Of a DNA stretch of 64,000 bases, positions 43,578-51,879 are shown one piece after another. Every line of letters starts with the position of its first letter. Within the stretch, counting starts at the first letter, position 1. Position numbers and translations under genes: made by a program. The DNA lies in the NCBI RefSeq assembly GCF_029201565.1, contig NZ_CP104002.1, positions 2,621,001 to 2,685,000 on the forward strand, in the 5' to 3' direction. The notes below the pieces were generated by a model. The model worked only from the letters and a program-made list of their open reading frames with translations, had not been told where the DNA came from and did not search any database. The stretch is from Devosia sp. SD17-2 (GTDB lineage: Bacteria > Pseudomonadota > Alphaproteobacteria > Rhizobiales > Devosiaceae).

Positions 43578-45337
43578 GCCGAGACTTCCTTGGCTTGGTG
43601 CGGCCGGTAGACACGCGGCGTGACATCGTCGAGCACGGCCGCAAGCAGCATCTTGGTGTAGTCGTGCTGTGGATCGTGGAAGAGCGAGACCACATCGCTG
43701 GTTTCGACAACGCGCCCGTCGCGCATGACCGAAACCCGGTGGCAGATGTCGGCCACGACACCGAAGTTGTGGGTGACGAGAACCACCGACATGTTGAGCT
43801 CTGTCTGCAGGTCGCGCATCAGCTCGAGCACTTCGGCCTGGACGGTGACGTCGAGCGCCGTGGTCGGCTCATCGGCGATCAGCAGGTCGGGGCTGCAGGA
43901 GATGGCGCGGGCGATCAGCACGCGCTGGGCCATGCCGCCGGATATCTGGTGGGGATAGGCGTTGAAGGTCCGCTTGGGGTCCGGCATGCCGACGCGGGCA
44001 AGAAGCTTGAGCGCACGCGCCTTGGCTTCGGCCTTGGAGATGCCCAGCACGGTGACCATGGGCTCGGTCAGCTGGTAGCCGATGCGGAAGGCCGGATCGA
44101 GATTGCTCATCGGCTCCTGCGGCACATAGGCGATGCGCTTGCCGCGCAGTTTGCGCATCTCGTCTTCGGGCAGATTGGCGATGTCGCGGCCATCAAACCA
44201 GATCGAGCCCGAGAGAATGCGGCCACCGGTGGAGAGCAGGCCGAGGACGGCGAAGGCCGTCTGGGTCTTGCCCGAGCCGCTTTCGCCGACGAGGCCGAGG
44301 ACTTCGCCACGGCGCAGCTGCAGGGACACACCCTTGACCACTTGGGTCCATCCCGTCTTGGTCGGATAGCCGACGACGAGATCGCGGATGTCGAGGAGGA
44401 TGTCCGTGTCCGCAGGCGGGTTGCCGGCGGGCTTGGCGACGACCGGGAGCTCCGGAGCCGCGGCAACACGGTTGCCCTGCTGCAGGCGGTCGCGAATGGC
44501 GTTGGCAAGCAGCACGAAGGAGGCGACCGTCACCGAGATGGCGAGGCCCGGCCAGAGAATGGCGGTGGGCACGACGAACATGTTGCCGAACGCATCCTGC
44601 AGCATGCCGCCCCATGTGGGCACAGAGGGATCACCGAGGCCGAGGAATTCGAGGCCCGCCTGAATGACGATGGAAACGCCCGCGACGATGGAGATCTGGA
44701 TGATCACCGGGGCGCGGATGACGAGCAGGATATGGCGCGCGATGATGCGCATGTCCGAGAGGCCAGACACGCGAGCCGCATCGACATAGAGCTCGTGCTT
44801 GACGCCGTTCACCAGGTTTCGCGTCAGGCGATAGAAGCCGGGCGCCAGCATGATGCCGAAGATGACCATCGACACCTGGATCGAGGAGCCGAGCGAGCGG
44901 TAGAAGGCCAGCAGAACGATGAGGGACGGCAGGGCCATGAGGGCATCGGACACCCAGCTCATCACCATTTCGCGGCGGCCACCGAAATAGCCGGCGAAAA
45001 GACCCGCCGTGACGCCGACAAAGGCGGCAACCGAGATGGCGATCAGGGCGCCGATCAGCGTGTTGCGGGCGCCATAGACGAGACGCGAGAAGATATCGCG
45101 ACCCGAGCCGTCGCCACCGAGCAAATAGCCGTCGCCCGGCGGGGCGTTGATCTTGAAGATCTGCAGCTCACCCGGTCCAAAGGGGGCGATCTGCGGCGCA
45201 AAGACAGCAGCGCCGATGATGACGACCAGAAGGATGGAAGCGAGAAGGCCGAGCGGATTGGTGAGCACCGAGCGCAGGAGGCTTTCGCGCGGCGCAGCAG
45301 GCGCCAGAGCGGGCGTTGGGGATGGGGCAGCGGACAT
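43574..45337 (-). CDS. Fused ABC transporter permease and ATP-binding protein (DppC-DppD type)
   Basis: A single reading frame of 587 residues joins two normally separate subunits. Residues ~1-290 are a DppC-type permease with several membrane helices, the [20 protein letters not shown] motif and the EAA-type loop ([15 protein letters not shown]). A short linker rich in Ala/Pro ([20 protein letters not shown]) leads into a DppD-type ATPase: [12 protein letters not shown] (Walker A), [13 protein letters not shown] (signature), [13 protein letters not shown] (Walker B). No stop or frameshift at the junction. Start shares a base with the DppB stop; stop overlaps the second ATPase. Confidence 0.94.
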   Translation of the reverse strand: MSAAPSPTPALAPAAPRESLLRSVLTNPLGLLASILLVVIIGAAVFAPQIAPFGPGELQIFKINAPPGDGYLLGGDGSGRDIFSRLVYGARNTLIGALIAISVAAFVGVTAGLFAGYFGGRREMVMSWVSDALMALPSLIVLLAFYRSLGSSIQVSMVIFGIMLAPGFYRLTRNLVNGVKHELYVDAARVSGLSDMRIIARHILLVIRAPVIIQISIVAGVSIVIQAGLEFLGLGDPSVPTWGGMLQDAFGNMFVVPTAILWPGLAISVTVASFVLLANAIRDRLQQGNRVAAAPELPVVAKPAGNPPADTDILLDIRDLVVGYPTKTGWTQVVKGVSLQLRRGEVLGLVGESGSGKTQTAFAVLGLLSTGGRILSGSIWFDGRDIANLPEDEMRKLRGKRIAYVPQEPMSNLDPAFRIGYQLTEPMVTVLGISKAEAKARALKLLARVGMPDPKRTFNAYPHQISGGMAQRVLIARAISCSPDLLIADEPTTALDVTVQAEVLELMRDLQTELNMSVVLVTHNFGVVADICHRVSVMRDGRVVETSDVVSLFHDPQHDYTKMLLAAVLDDVTPRVYRPHQAKEVSA

Positions 45338-46275
45338 CAGAGCCTCACCTTCGGGTTAACCCATGCATTGATCAGGTCGATGACGATGTTCACGAGCACG
45401 ACGAGAATGATCATGGTGACGACGACACCCATGAGGACGGGAATGTCGCCAGTGAGTGCGGACTGGACGGTGATCGAGCCAAGGCCGGGAATGGCGAAGA
45501 CGCGCTCGATGATGGCAGCGCCGCCAAGGAGGGCGATGAACTGCACCGAGAGCACTGTCAGCGCCGCCGGCATGGCGTTGCGCAGGGCATGGCGGAAGAG
45601 AACCGAGGCGGGACTGATGCCCCCTGCCCGCAGCGTGCGGACATAATCCTGACGAAGCGCGTCGATCATGGCGCCGCGCACCTGCTGGGAGGCGGAGGCA
45701 ACCCCCGAGAGCACCAGCGCGGCAACCGGCAGGGCCAGAGACGCTGCCCAGCCAATGGGCGAGGTGGTGAAATCGACATAGCCGGTAGCCGGCAGCCAGC
45801 GCAGATTGAGCGCAAAGACGACGACGAGGATGAGGCCCAGCCAGAAGTTTGGCAGGGAAAAGCCGACGACGCTGATCACCTGGATGATGCGATCGGCCCA
45901 ACCCCCACGCACTGCGGCCAGAATGCCGAGCAGCGCAGAGACGATGGTGATGGCCACGATAGCGAGGGTGACCATGGAGAGGGTCACCGGAAGGCGACCG
46001 GCGAGGATCTTGGAGACGCTCTCGCCCATGGTCCAGGACATGCCAAGATCGCCGCGCACGGCCTTGGCGACCCAGGCGCCGTATTGCTCGTGCAGCGGCT
46101 TGTCGATGCCCATGCGAGCTTCGAGTTCGGCGATCTGCTGATCGGTAGCGTTATCGCCCAGGATATTCTGGGCCACGTTGTCGGCGCCACCGAAAACGAG
46201 GGCGAAGGTCAGCGTGGTGACGAGGGCGAGAAGAAAGAGGCTCGAAACGAGGCGCTTGGACACATAGCTAAGCAC
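45337..46275 (-). CDS. ABC transporter permease (DppB type)
   Basis: Inner-membrane permease of 312 residues with about six hydrophobic helices. It shows the DppB pattern: YVSKRLVSSLFLLALVTTLT at the start, GMSWTMGESVSKILAGRLP, and the cytoplasmic-loop motif DYVRTLRAGGISPASVLFRH. I chose GTG at 46273-46275 because AAGGA lies nine bases upstream; the alternative TTG seven codons earlier has no ribosome site. Works with the fused permease-ATPase. The upstream 203-bp region separates it from the divergent LysR gene and should carry both promoters. Confidence 0.9.
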   Translation of the reverse strand: MLSYVSKRLVSSLFLLALVTTLTFALVFGGADNVAQNILGDNATDQQIAELEARMGIDKPLHEQYGAWVAKAVRGDLGMSWTMGESVSKILAGRLPVTLSMVTLAIVAITIVSALLGILAAVRGGWADRIIQVISVVGFSLPNFWLGLILVVVFALNLRWLPATGYVDFTTSPIGWAASLALPVAALVLSGVASASQQVRGAMIDALRQDYVRTLRAGGISPASVLFRHALRNAMPAALTVLSVQFIALLGGAAIIERVFAIPGLGSITVQSALTGDIPVLMGVVVTMIILVVLVNIVIDLINAWVNPKVRL

Positions 46276-46478
46276 GGGAAGGCTTCCTTTCGGCAAGGAG
46301 AGCGACTGGGAGGCGGTTGCCCCCCTCGGCGCGGCGGCCGGTGATGATCATGATTGATGACCTCCTCATCGCCCGCGCCTCGTGGGCCTGCGGGTCGTTC
46401 TTGCGCTGGTGATAGCAGTTGAAGCGATGCACCGAAAATGCAAAAACTGCCATGAGCGATAAGTAGGATGCATAAGTA
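46276..46478. promoter_or_regulatory. Divergent promoter region of dppB-type gene and LysR gene
   Basis: A 203-bp gap with no supported gene. Near the LysR start it contains ATAAGTA twice, 14 bases apart (46459-46465 and 46473-46479), and GATGCATAAG at 46467-46476, the same ten bases that occur at 34189-34198 upstream of the hydantoinase regulator. A short open frame (starting near 46366 on the minus strand) has no clear support. LysR regulators commonly bind in such divergent gaps; the binding site itself is not identified. Confidence 0.45.
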
Positions 46479-47399
46479 ATGCTCGACCAGATCACCCATC
46501 TTTTTCGGCTGCGCACCATCCTCGAGGAAGGCAGCCTGCGCCGCGCCTCCGAGAAGCTGAACGTGACGCAGCCGGCGCTGTCGCGCTCGCTGGCCCAGCT
46601 CGAGGCCTATTTCGGCCAGCAACTGGTCAAGCGCCATGCGCGCGGGGTGGTGGCGACGCCATTCGGGGCGAAGGTGCTGTCGGTTTCAAACAGAATCGAG
46701 CGCTATTGGGAGATCGCGGAGCAGGAATTGCGCAGCGATGTCAGCGACGAAAAGACGGTGTTCCGCATTGCCGGCGGGCCGGTGTGGCGCTCGGGCGTGC
46801 TGGCGGGCGTGCTGGCAGAACTGCAGAACCGGCATCCGAACATCCTGATCGAATTCACCGCAATCAGCGTCGCCAAGTCATTGGACGATCTGCACGAAGG
46901 GCGGCTGGATGTGGTGTTTACCGGCGTGTCCTTCGACAGCGGCCCGAGCCGGCGGCTGTCGCGGGTAAAGCTCACCGATGTCGCCAACCATGTGATGGCG
47001 CGGGAGGACCACCCCCTGCTCCGCGATGGGCAGCCATTCGAGATGGAACGGCTGCTGGACTATCCCTGGATCGTCTATTCCGAATTGCCGGCCTATCGCG
47101 AGATCACCCAGCACATGATCTCCCAGCATCTGGGGGCGGCGCCGTCGGTGCGCTTTGTCTGCCAGAGCCTGCTTTCGGTGCTTACGCTGCTGCAGCAGAG
47201 CGATTGCCTCTGTGTGCTGCCGCATCTGGCGGTGGAGTTCGTCAACTCGCCGCGCATCGTGCCGATCGACCTGCCGCTGCAGCGGAACACGGCTGAGGTC
47301 GGGTTGATGTTCCGCAGCGAACTGGGCGACTGGGCGCCGCTGCAGACGCTTGTGGCGATGTCGCGGGAGAAGTTTGGCCTGGCCGAGGAGCCGAACTAG
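46479..47399 (+). CDS. LysR family transcriptional regulator
   Basis: Regulator of 306 residues. The N-terminal winged helix is LRTILEEGSLRRASEKLNVT then QPALSRSLAQLEAYFGQQLV, typical LysR; residues ~90-300 form the periplasmic-binding-protein-like effector domain. It is divergent from the permease/ATPase/sulfatase operon and converges with the binding-protein gene, so it sits in the middle of the transport locus. It likely activates the operon in response to an imported sugar or a degradation product; the ligand is unknown. Start ATG 46479 directly abuts a short direct repeat. Confidence 0.92.
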   Translation: MLDQITHLFRLRTILEEGSLRRASEKLNVTQPALSRSLAQLEAYFGQQLVKRHARGVVATPFGAKVLSVSNRIERYWEIAEQELRSDVSDEKTVFRIAGGPVWRSGVLAGVLAELQNRHPNILIEFTAISVAKSLDDLHEGRLDVVFTGVSFDSGPSRRLSRVKLTDVANHVMAREDHPLLRDGQPFEMERLLDYPWIVYSELPAYREITQHMISQHLGAAPSVRFVCQSLLSVLTLLQQSDCLCVLPHLAVEFVNSPRIVPIDLPLQRNTAEVGLMFRSELGDWAPLQTLVAMSREKFGLAEEPN

Positions 47400-47466
47400 C
47401 CGCTCTCGCCGGGCTGCGAAACTGAGTCCGCACACCGCCGCTACACATTGAAATCAAAACAATAAA

Positions 47467-47487
47467 GGCGGCCATTGACTGGCCGCC
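47467..47487 (-). terminator. Terminator downstream of the second binding-protein gene
   Basis: GGCGGCC (47467-47473) and GGCCGCC (47481-47487) form a perfect 7-bp stem with a 7-base loop. On the minus strand it is followed by TTTATTGTTTT, a fair U-rich tail, 24 bases after the stop of the binding-protein gene at 47511. It may also slow LysR transcription from the other side. Confidence 0.75.
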
Positions 47488-47510
47488 CCTGCACGAATGT
47501 CTTGGGAGGA

Positions 47511-49019
47511 CTATTCGGCTTTTGAGTAGTTCCGGATCGGCGACACAACGTTGGTCGACTGCAGGTCCACCTTAACCTCCTTGTTGGTGAGGTAGATGGT
47601 GTCGCGGCGATACATGGGCGCGTAGAAGGCGTTCTCGACCATGTAGGCGTTGAGGTCCTTGTAGAGCTGAACCTGGGCGTCGCCAGTGGCGTAGAGCGTC
47701 TTGTCCAGCATCTCGAGGAAAGCCGGATCGGCAACCTTGGAGGTGTTCCACGGGGAATCCGGGAAGCCGAACTTGCGGTATTCGGACCATTCGCCCTGAT
47801 AGCCGAACTGGAACACATAGGCCGGGAAGCGGCCCGAGCGCAGCTCGGTGATGGTGGCGTTCGGAGCGACCTTTTCCCACTTCACCGTGATGCCGACATC
47901 ATTGAGGAATTTCTCGATGATCGGGTGGAAGGCGGTAAAGGCGTTGGTTTCGGGCATGAACAGCTCAAAACCATCGGGATAGCCGGCTTCGGCCAGCAGG
48001 GCCTTGGCGGCTTCAGGATCGTAGGAATAGACCTCGTCCAGTTCCTCGACATAAGCCTGGCTGGTGGCGGGGAAGATCTGGTCGGACAGACGGCCATAGC
48101 CGAGTTCGACGAATTCAAGGATCGACTTGGCGTCGAAGGCCATGTTCAGCGCCTTGCGGACGCGCACATCGGCCAGAGCGGGCGTGATCTTGCCTTCGCG
48201 GTCGGCGATGATGAGGCCGAACCAGTCGACGTCAATGCGGTTGACCGTCAGGCCATTGGCCTCGGCATCGGCAACGGCACGGGCTTCGCTCATGCCGGCG
48301 TCAATCTGGCCGGACTTAAGCGCGTTCAGGCGGGCAACGCCGTCACTGATCGGGGTGATGGTGACGCGCTCAAACGGGAAGGCCTCGGCGTTCCAGTAGT
48401 CGGCATTGCGATTGAAGACGTACTGACGACCAATGGAGGAATTGTCCACGTCGTAGACATAGGGGCCCGAGCCGATCGGATTATTGGCAGAACCTTCGAC
48501 ACCCAGGATTGCCGGGGAAGCCATGGCGCCACCAACGACAGCCAAGTTCTGCAGCAGGCTCGGGTCAGGCTCGCCGAGGTGCAGGTTCACCTCGAAATCG
48601 GAGATGATTTCGACCTGGGAAATCGGGGCTGCCATGAAGCTGTTCTGGCCAGCGCCGGTCTTGAGATATTCGATATTGGCCTTGACGGCTTCAGCATTGA
48701 AGGGCGTGCCATCGGTGAAGCTGACGCCTTCGCGCAGCTTGAGATTGAGCACACTGGCGTCGGCATTGTACGACCACTCGGTGGCCAGGTTCGGACCGAT
48801 CTCGCCATTGGGCTCCCGCACCAGCAGCGTGTCGAATACAGGCGACCAGAACTGCATCTGGTTGCCGATCATCAGCTGGGCGCGATCGAAACTGTTGTTG
48901 TCCAGGGTTGCCGCCAAGGCGAGCGTATCCGCATCGTTCGCAACCTGTGCAAGAACCGAGGGTGCCGCACTGACCATAAGGGCTGCTGCAAGCATGGCCG
49001 ACATGAGCCGCTTCTTCAT
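47511..49019 (-). CDS. ABC transporter substrate-binding protein, family 5
   Basis: Complete periplasmic binding protein, 502 residues. Signal peptide MKKRLMSAMLAAALMVSAAP with cleavage likely after VLAQ. Family blocks: LREGVSFTDGTPFNAEAVKA, a DPSLLQNLAVVGGAMASP segment with GSGPYVYDVDN, and EAAKALLAEAGYPDGFELFM. It should deliver substrate to the DppB and DppC-D proteins encoded beyond the LysR gene; its own terminator suggests a separate, more abundant transcript. It is clearly different from the protein at 1-1489. Given its neighbours, sulfated oligosaccharides are a reasonable ligand guess. Confidence 0.94.
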   Translation of the reverse strand: MKKRLMSAMLAAALMVSAAPSVLAQVANDADTLALAATLDNNSFDRAQLMIGNQMQFWSPVFDTLLVREPNGEIGPNLATEWSYNADASVLNLKLREGVSFTDGTPFNAEAVKANIEYLKTGAGQNSFMAAPISQVEIISDFEVNLHLGEPDPSLLQNLAVVGGAMASPAILGVEGSANNPIGSGPYVYDVDNSSIGRQYVFNRNADYWNAEAFPFERVTITPISDGVARLNALKSGQIDAGMSEARAVADAEANGLTVNRIDVDWFGLIIADREGKITPALADVRVRKALNMAFDAKSILEFVELGYGRLSDQIFPATSQAYVEELDEVYSYDPEAAKALLAEAGYPDGFELFMPETNAFTAFHPIIEKFLNDVGITVKWEKVAPNATITELRSGRFPAYVFQFGYQGEWSEYRKFGFPDSPWNTSKVADPAFLEMLDKTLYATGDAQVQLYKDLNAYMVENAFYAPMYRRDTIYLTNKEVKVDLQSTNVVSPIRNYSKAE

Positions 49020-49358
49020 CGCTTATCCTCCCGTGGCCGTCTTGGGTTGCGGCCAGACTTCGTCCGACTCCTGTGCCGGATAGTGCAGGAGGTATCAGCG
49101 TCAGACATAAACGAGAAATGCAATTAGCCGCACGGGTGATAGGTTTTTGTTATAACTCACAGTGAAATCGATACCGGGATCACACAGTGCCCTGGAGGGA
49201 TCATTGAACATGATATTTTGTCTGTAGCCGGGCCGCTTCCCAGCAAAAATTACCACAGGTTAACGTTTGGCCGATGGTTTCTCCCAAAAGGCAACTGGCA
49301 GACAGAACCCGCGTTTGAACGGGGCCAGACAAACTGGCTTTCCAAAGGAGGAAATGGA
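49020..49358. promoter_or_regulatory. Long divergent gap between binding-protein gene and small secreted protein
   Basis: 339 bp without a supported gene. It is more AT-rich than its surroundings, with stretches such as GGTTTTTGTTATAACTC near 49142-49158 that could be part of promoters for either side. Just before the plus-strand gene there is a strong AAAGGAGG ribosome site at 49344-49351. No palindrome, repeat or RNA structure stood out. Confidence 0.5.
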
Positions 49359-49679
49359 ATGAACGTGAGATCTGTTTTGTCGATCGCCGCCCTCGTTTCC
49401 GCAATGTCCCTGCCCGGTTTTGCCGTGGCACAGGACGCCCACATGATCAGCGGCAAGGATGTGCCAGCCGATCAGGTGACGGCTGTTCAGGAAAAATGCG
49501 ACGAGCTGCGCAAGACCGAAGCCGAACAGGACGCTGCTGCAACCGATGAGAGCACAAGTGCTCCTGCTGCAGACGCTTCCACCACCGCCGGCTGGAACGC
49601 CGACGCAACCATGATTGATCTCGAGGCTCTGACTGTCTCGATGTGCGACGAAGGCAATTTCGCCGCGAGCGCAATGTAA
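49359..49679 (+). CDS. Small secreted protein of unknown function
   Basis: Protein of 106 residues. An N-terminal signal peptide (MNVRSVLSIAALVSAMSLPG, FAVAQ) precedes an acidic, alanine/threonine-rich mature part of ~80 residues with two cysteines, one in QEKCDELRKTEAEQ and one in LTVSMCDEG, which could make a disulfide. No known domain. The very strong ribosome site (AAAGGAGG, seven bases before ATG 49359) and a strong terminator directly behind argue that it is a real, well translated single gene. Function not known. Confidence 0.8.
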   Translation: MNVRSVLSIAALVSAMSLPGFAVAQDAHMISGKDVPADQVTAVQEKCDELRKTEAEQDAAATDESTSAPAADASTTAGWNADATMIDLEALTVSMCDEGNFAASAM

Positions 49680-49722
49680 TACAGTTTTGGCCCCGCCTCC
49701 GCCGGCAGGGCCAGTTGCATCA

Positions 49723-49755
49723 AAAAGGGCAGAGGCCAGAGGCCTCTGCCCTTTT
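49723..49755. terminator. Bidirectional terminator with 15-bp perfect stem
   Basis: A perfect 15-bp inverted repeat at 49723-49737 and 49741-49755 with an AGA/TCT loop, GC-rich in the centre and ending in four A/T pairs, so it gives a U-run on either strand. It lies between the small secreted protein (stop 49679) and the convergent M3 peptidase (stop 49761). Confidence 0.9.
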
Positions 49756-49760
49756 CTGTG

Positions 49761-51803
49761 TCAGGCTTCCGCGCCCTCGGCAGTGACGAGGCCCCTGCCC
49801 TCGAGCAAGGCCTGAACTTCGGGCGGGCGCCCGCGGAACAGGCGATAGGCTTCAGCAAAGTCGCGTTTGCCTCCCGCCGAATAAATATAGTCGTAGAGGC
49901 GCTTGGCGGTATCGGGATCAAAGGGATCGCCGGCTTCCTTGAAGGCGCCGAAGCCGTCAGCGTCGAGCACCTCGCTCCAGAGGTAGCTGTAATAGCCGGC
50001 CGCATAACCATCGCCCGAGAACAGGTGGAGGAAGTGCGTGCTGGCGTGGCGCAGCGCGATCACCTTGGGCATGGAGATGCTGTCCAGCACCTTGGCCTCG
50101 AATTCGGCAACAGAACCATTCATCGGACCGGAATGGTAATCCATGTCCAGAATGGCCGAAGAGACGAACTCCACGGTTTCAAAACCGGAATTGGCCGTGC
50201 GTGCGGCGCGCATCCGCTCGAGGAGAGCCTCCGGTATGGCCTCCCCGGTTTCCACATGGGTGAGACGGGCTAGAACCGGCGCTTCTTCCAGCCAGTGCTC
50301 GAAGATCTGGCTGGGCAGTTCGACGAAATCGCGCACCACGCTGGTGCCGGAAATGCGCGGATAGGTGACGTCGGACAGGAGGCCATGCAGGCCGTGGCCC
50401 ATTTCGTGGAAGACAGTGCGGGCCTCGTCGAGCGAGAGCAGCGCCTTCTGGCCTTCGGGCGGTTTGACGAAATTGCAGGTGTTGACGATGAACGGGATCT
50501 GCACGCCGTCGAGTTTCGACTGATCGCGGAACGAGGTCATCCAGGCGCCGGAGCGCTTGCCGGGGCGAGCGTAATAATCGCCGTAGAAGAGGCCGATGAC
50601 GGCACCGCCGCGGATCACTTCCCAGACGCGAACGTCCGGGTGATAGCCCGGAATGTCCTCGCGCGGCACGAAGGTGAGGCCGAACAGTTTTTCGGCGACG
50701 AAGAAGGCAGCGTCGACGACATTGTCGAGCTGCAGATAGGGTTTGAGTTCGTTTTCGTCGAAATCGTAGCGGGCGACGCGGAGCTTTTCGGCAAAGTAAC
50801 GCCAGTCCCATGCTTCGAGCGGCTCGGCCTGGCCTTCGGACCGGGCGAGGTCCTGCAGGGCCTCGCGATCGGCTTCGGCACGCTTGCGGCCACCTTCCCA
50901 GACCTGTTCGAGCAGAGCACGGGCGGCTTCGGGGGAGCCGGCCATGCTGTCGGCGAGTTTGTAGGCGGCGTAGCTGTCGTAGCCTAGGAGTTTTGCCTGT
51001 TCGGCGCGCAGGGCGACGATCTCCTCGATGAGGGCAGAATTGTCGTTCTTGTTGGCATTGGCGCCGCGCTTGACGAAGGCGCGCCAGATTTTCTCGCGCA
51101 CGCCGCGATCCCGGGCGAAGTGCAGGATCGGCTCGACGCTGGAGCGCGATGGCGTGACGGCGAAGGGGGCATTGAGCTTGCGGTCACGTGCGGTCTCGGC
51201 CGCTGCGGCGCGGGCAAAGTCCGGAAGGCCCTCCATTTCGGCTTTGCTGAGGGTGAAGACCGTCTCCTGCTCGTCGGCGAGCACATTCTGGCCGAACTGG
51301 GTGCCGAGAGTGGCGAGGCGCTCGGAAATGGCTGCGTAGCGGTCGCGCTCAGCGTCAGTCAGGCGCGCGCCGGAGCGGACAAAATCGAGATGGTAGCGCT
51401 CAAGAACGCGCAGGGCTTCGGGATCAAGGCCAAGGCTGTCGCGGCGGGCATAGAGATCATCGATGCGGGCAAAGAGCTTTGCATCGAGGAAGATGGCGTT
51501 CCAGTGGCGCGTGACGAGGACGACGATCTCGCGCTCGACTTCCTGAAGAACCTCGCTGGTGGCGGCCGAGGTCAGCTGGTTGAAGACCATCTCGACGCGG
51601 CGGAGCGCGCGGCCGGATCGCTCGAGGGCGGCAATGGTGTTGTCGAAAGTCGGCGTTTCGGCATTGGCGCCGATGGCGTCGATCTCGGCGCGGTGCTGTT
51701 CCAGCGCGGCGATGAAGGCCGGCTTGAAATGGGCGGTTTCGATGGCATCGAAGGGCGGCGCCTCATAAGGCGTCTCCCAAGTGGTGAAGAACGGATTGGT
51801 CAC
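49761..51803 (-). CDS. M3 family oligopeptidase (oligopeptidase A/Dcp type)
   Basis: Cytoplasmic zinc peptidase of family M3, 680 residues. The zinc site is TVFHEMGHGLHGLLSD (HExxH) with the third glutamate downstream in RDFVELPSQIFEHW. Family blocks FYGDYYARPGKRSGAW and the C-terminal YYSYLWSEVLDADGFGAF are present. I choose GTG at 51801-51803 (VTNPFFTTWETPYEAPP) because AAGGGA precedes it and the family begins this way; the frame continues upstream without support. It degrades peptides of up to a few tens of residues, such as cleaved signal peptides. Stands alone, downstream of the histidine kinase in the same direction with a 76-bp gap. Confidence 0.92.
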   Translation of the reverse strand: MTNPFFTTWETPYEAPPFDAIETAHFKPAFIAALEQHRAEIDAIGANAETPTFDNTIAALERSGRALRRVEMVFNQLTSAATSEVLQEVEREIVVLVTRHWNAIFLDAKLFARIDDLYARRDSLGLDPEALRVLERYHLDFVRSGARLTDAERDRYAAISERLATLGTQFGQNVLADEQETVFTLSKAEMEGLPDFARAAAAETARDRKLNAPFAVTPSRSSVEPILHFARDRGVREKIWRAFVKRGANANKNDNSALIEEIVALRAEQAKLLGYDSYAAYKLADSMAGSPEAARALLEQVWEGGRKRAEADREALQDLARSEGQAEPLEAWDWRYFAEKLRVARYDFDENELKPYLQLDNVVDAAFFVAEKLFGLTFVPREDIPGYHPDVRVWEVIRGGAVIGLFYGDYYARPGKRSGAWMTSFRDQSKLDGVQIPFIVNTCNFVKPPEGQKALLSLDEARTVFHEMGHGLHGLLSDVTYPRISGTSVVRDFVELPSQIFEHWLEEAPVLARLTHVETGEAIPEALLERMRAARTANSGFETVEFVSSAILDMDYHSGPMNGSVAEFEAKVLDSISMPKVIALRHASTHFLHLFSGDGYAAGYYSYLWSEVLDADGFGAFKEAGDPFDPDTAKRLYDYIYSAGGKRDFAEAYRLFRGRPPEVQALLEGRGLVTAEGAEA

Positions 51804-51879
51804 GGGTCGAATCCCTTGGAACAGGCACGAGGTGGCGGAGCCTAACCAAGGCGGACCCATTGCGACAGGGCCGCGGGGT

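Noticed and set aside
46268..46366. Possible leader peptide upstream of the dppB-type permease
   Set aside because: A short minus-strand frame with an upstream GGAGG-like stretch exists, but there is no attenuator structure or conserved codon run to support it.
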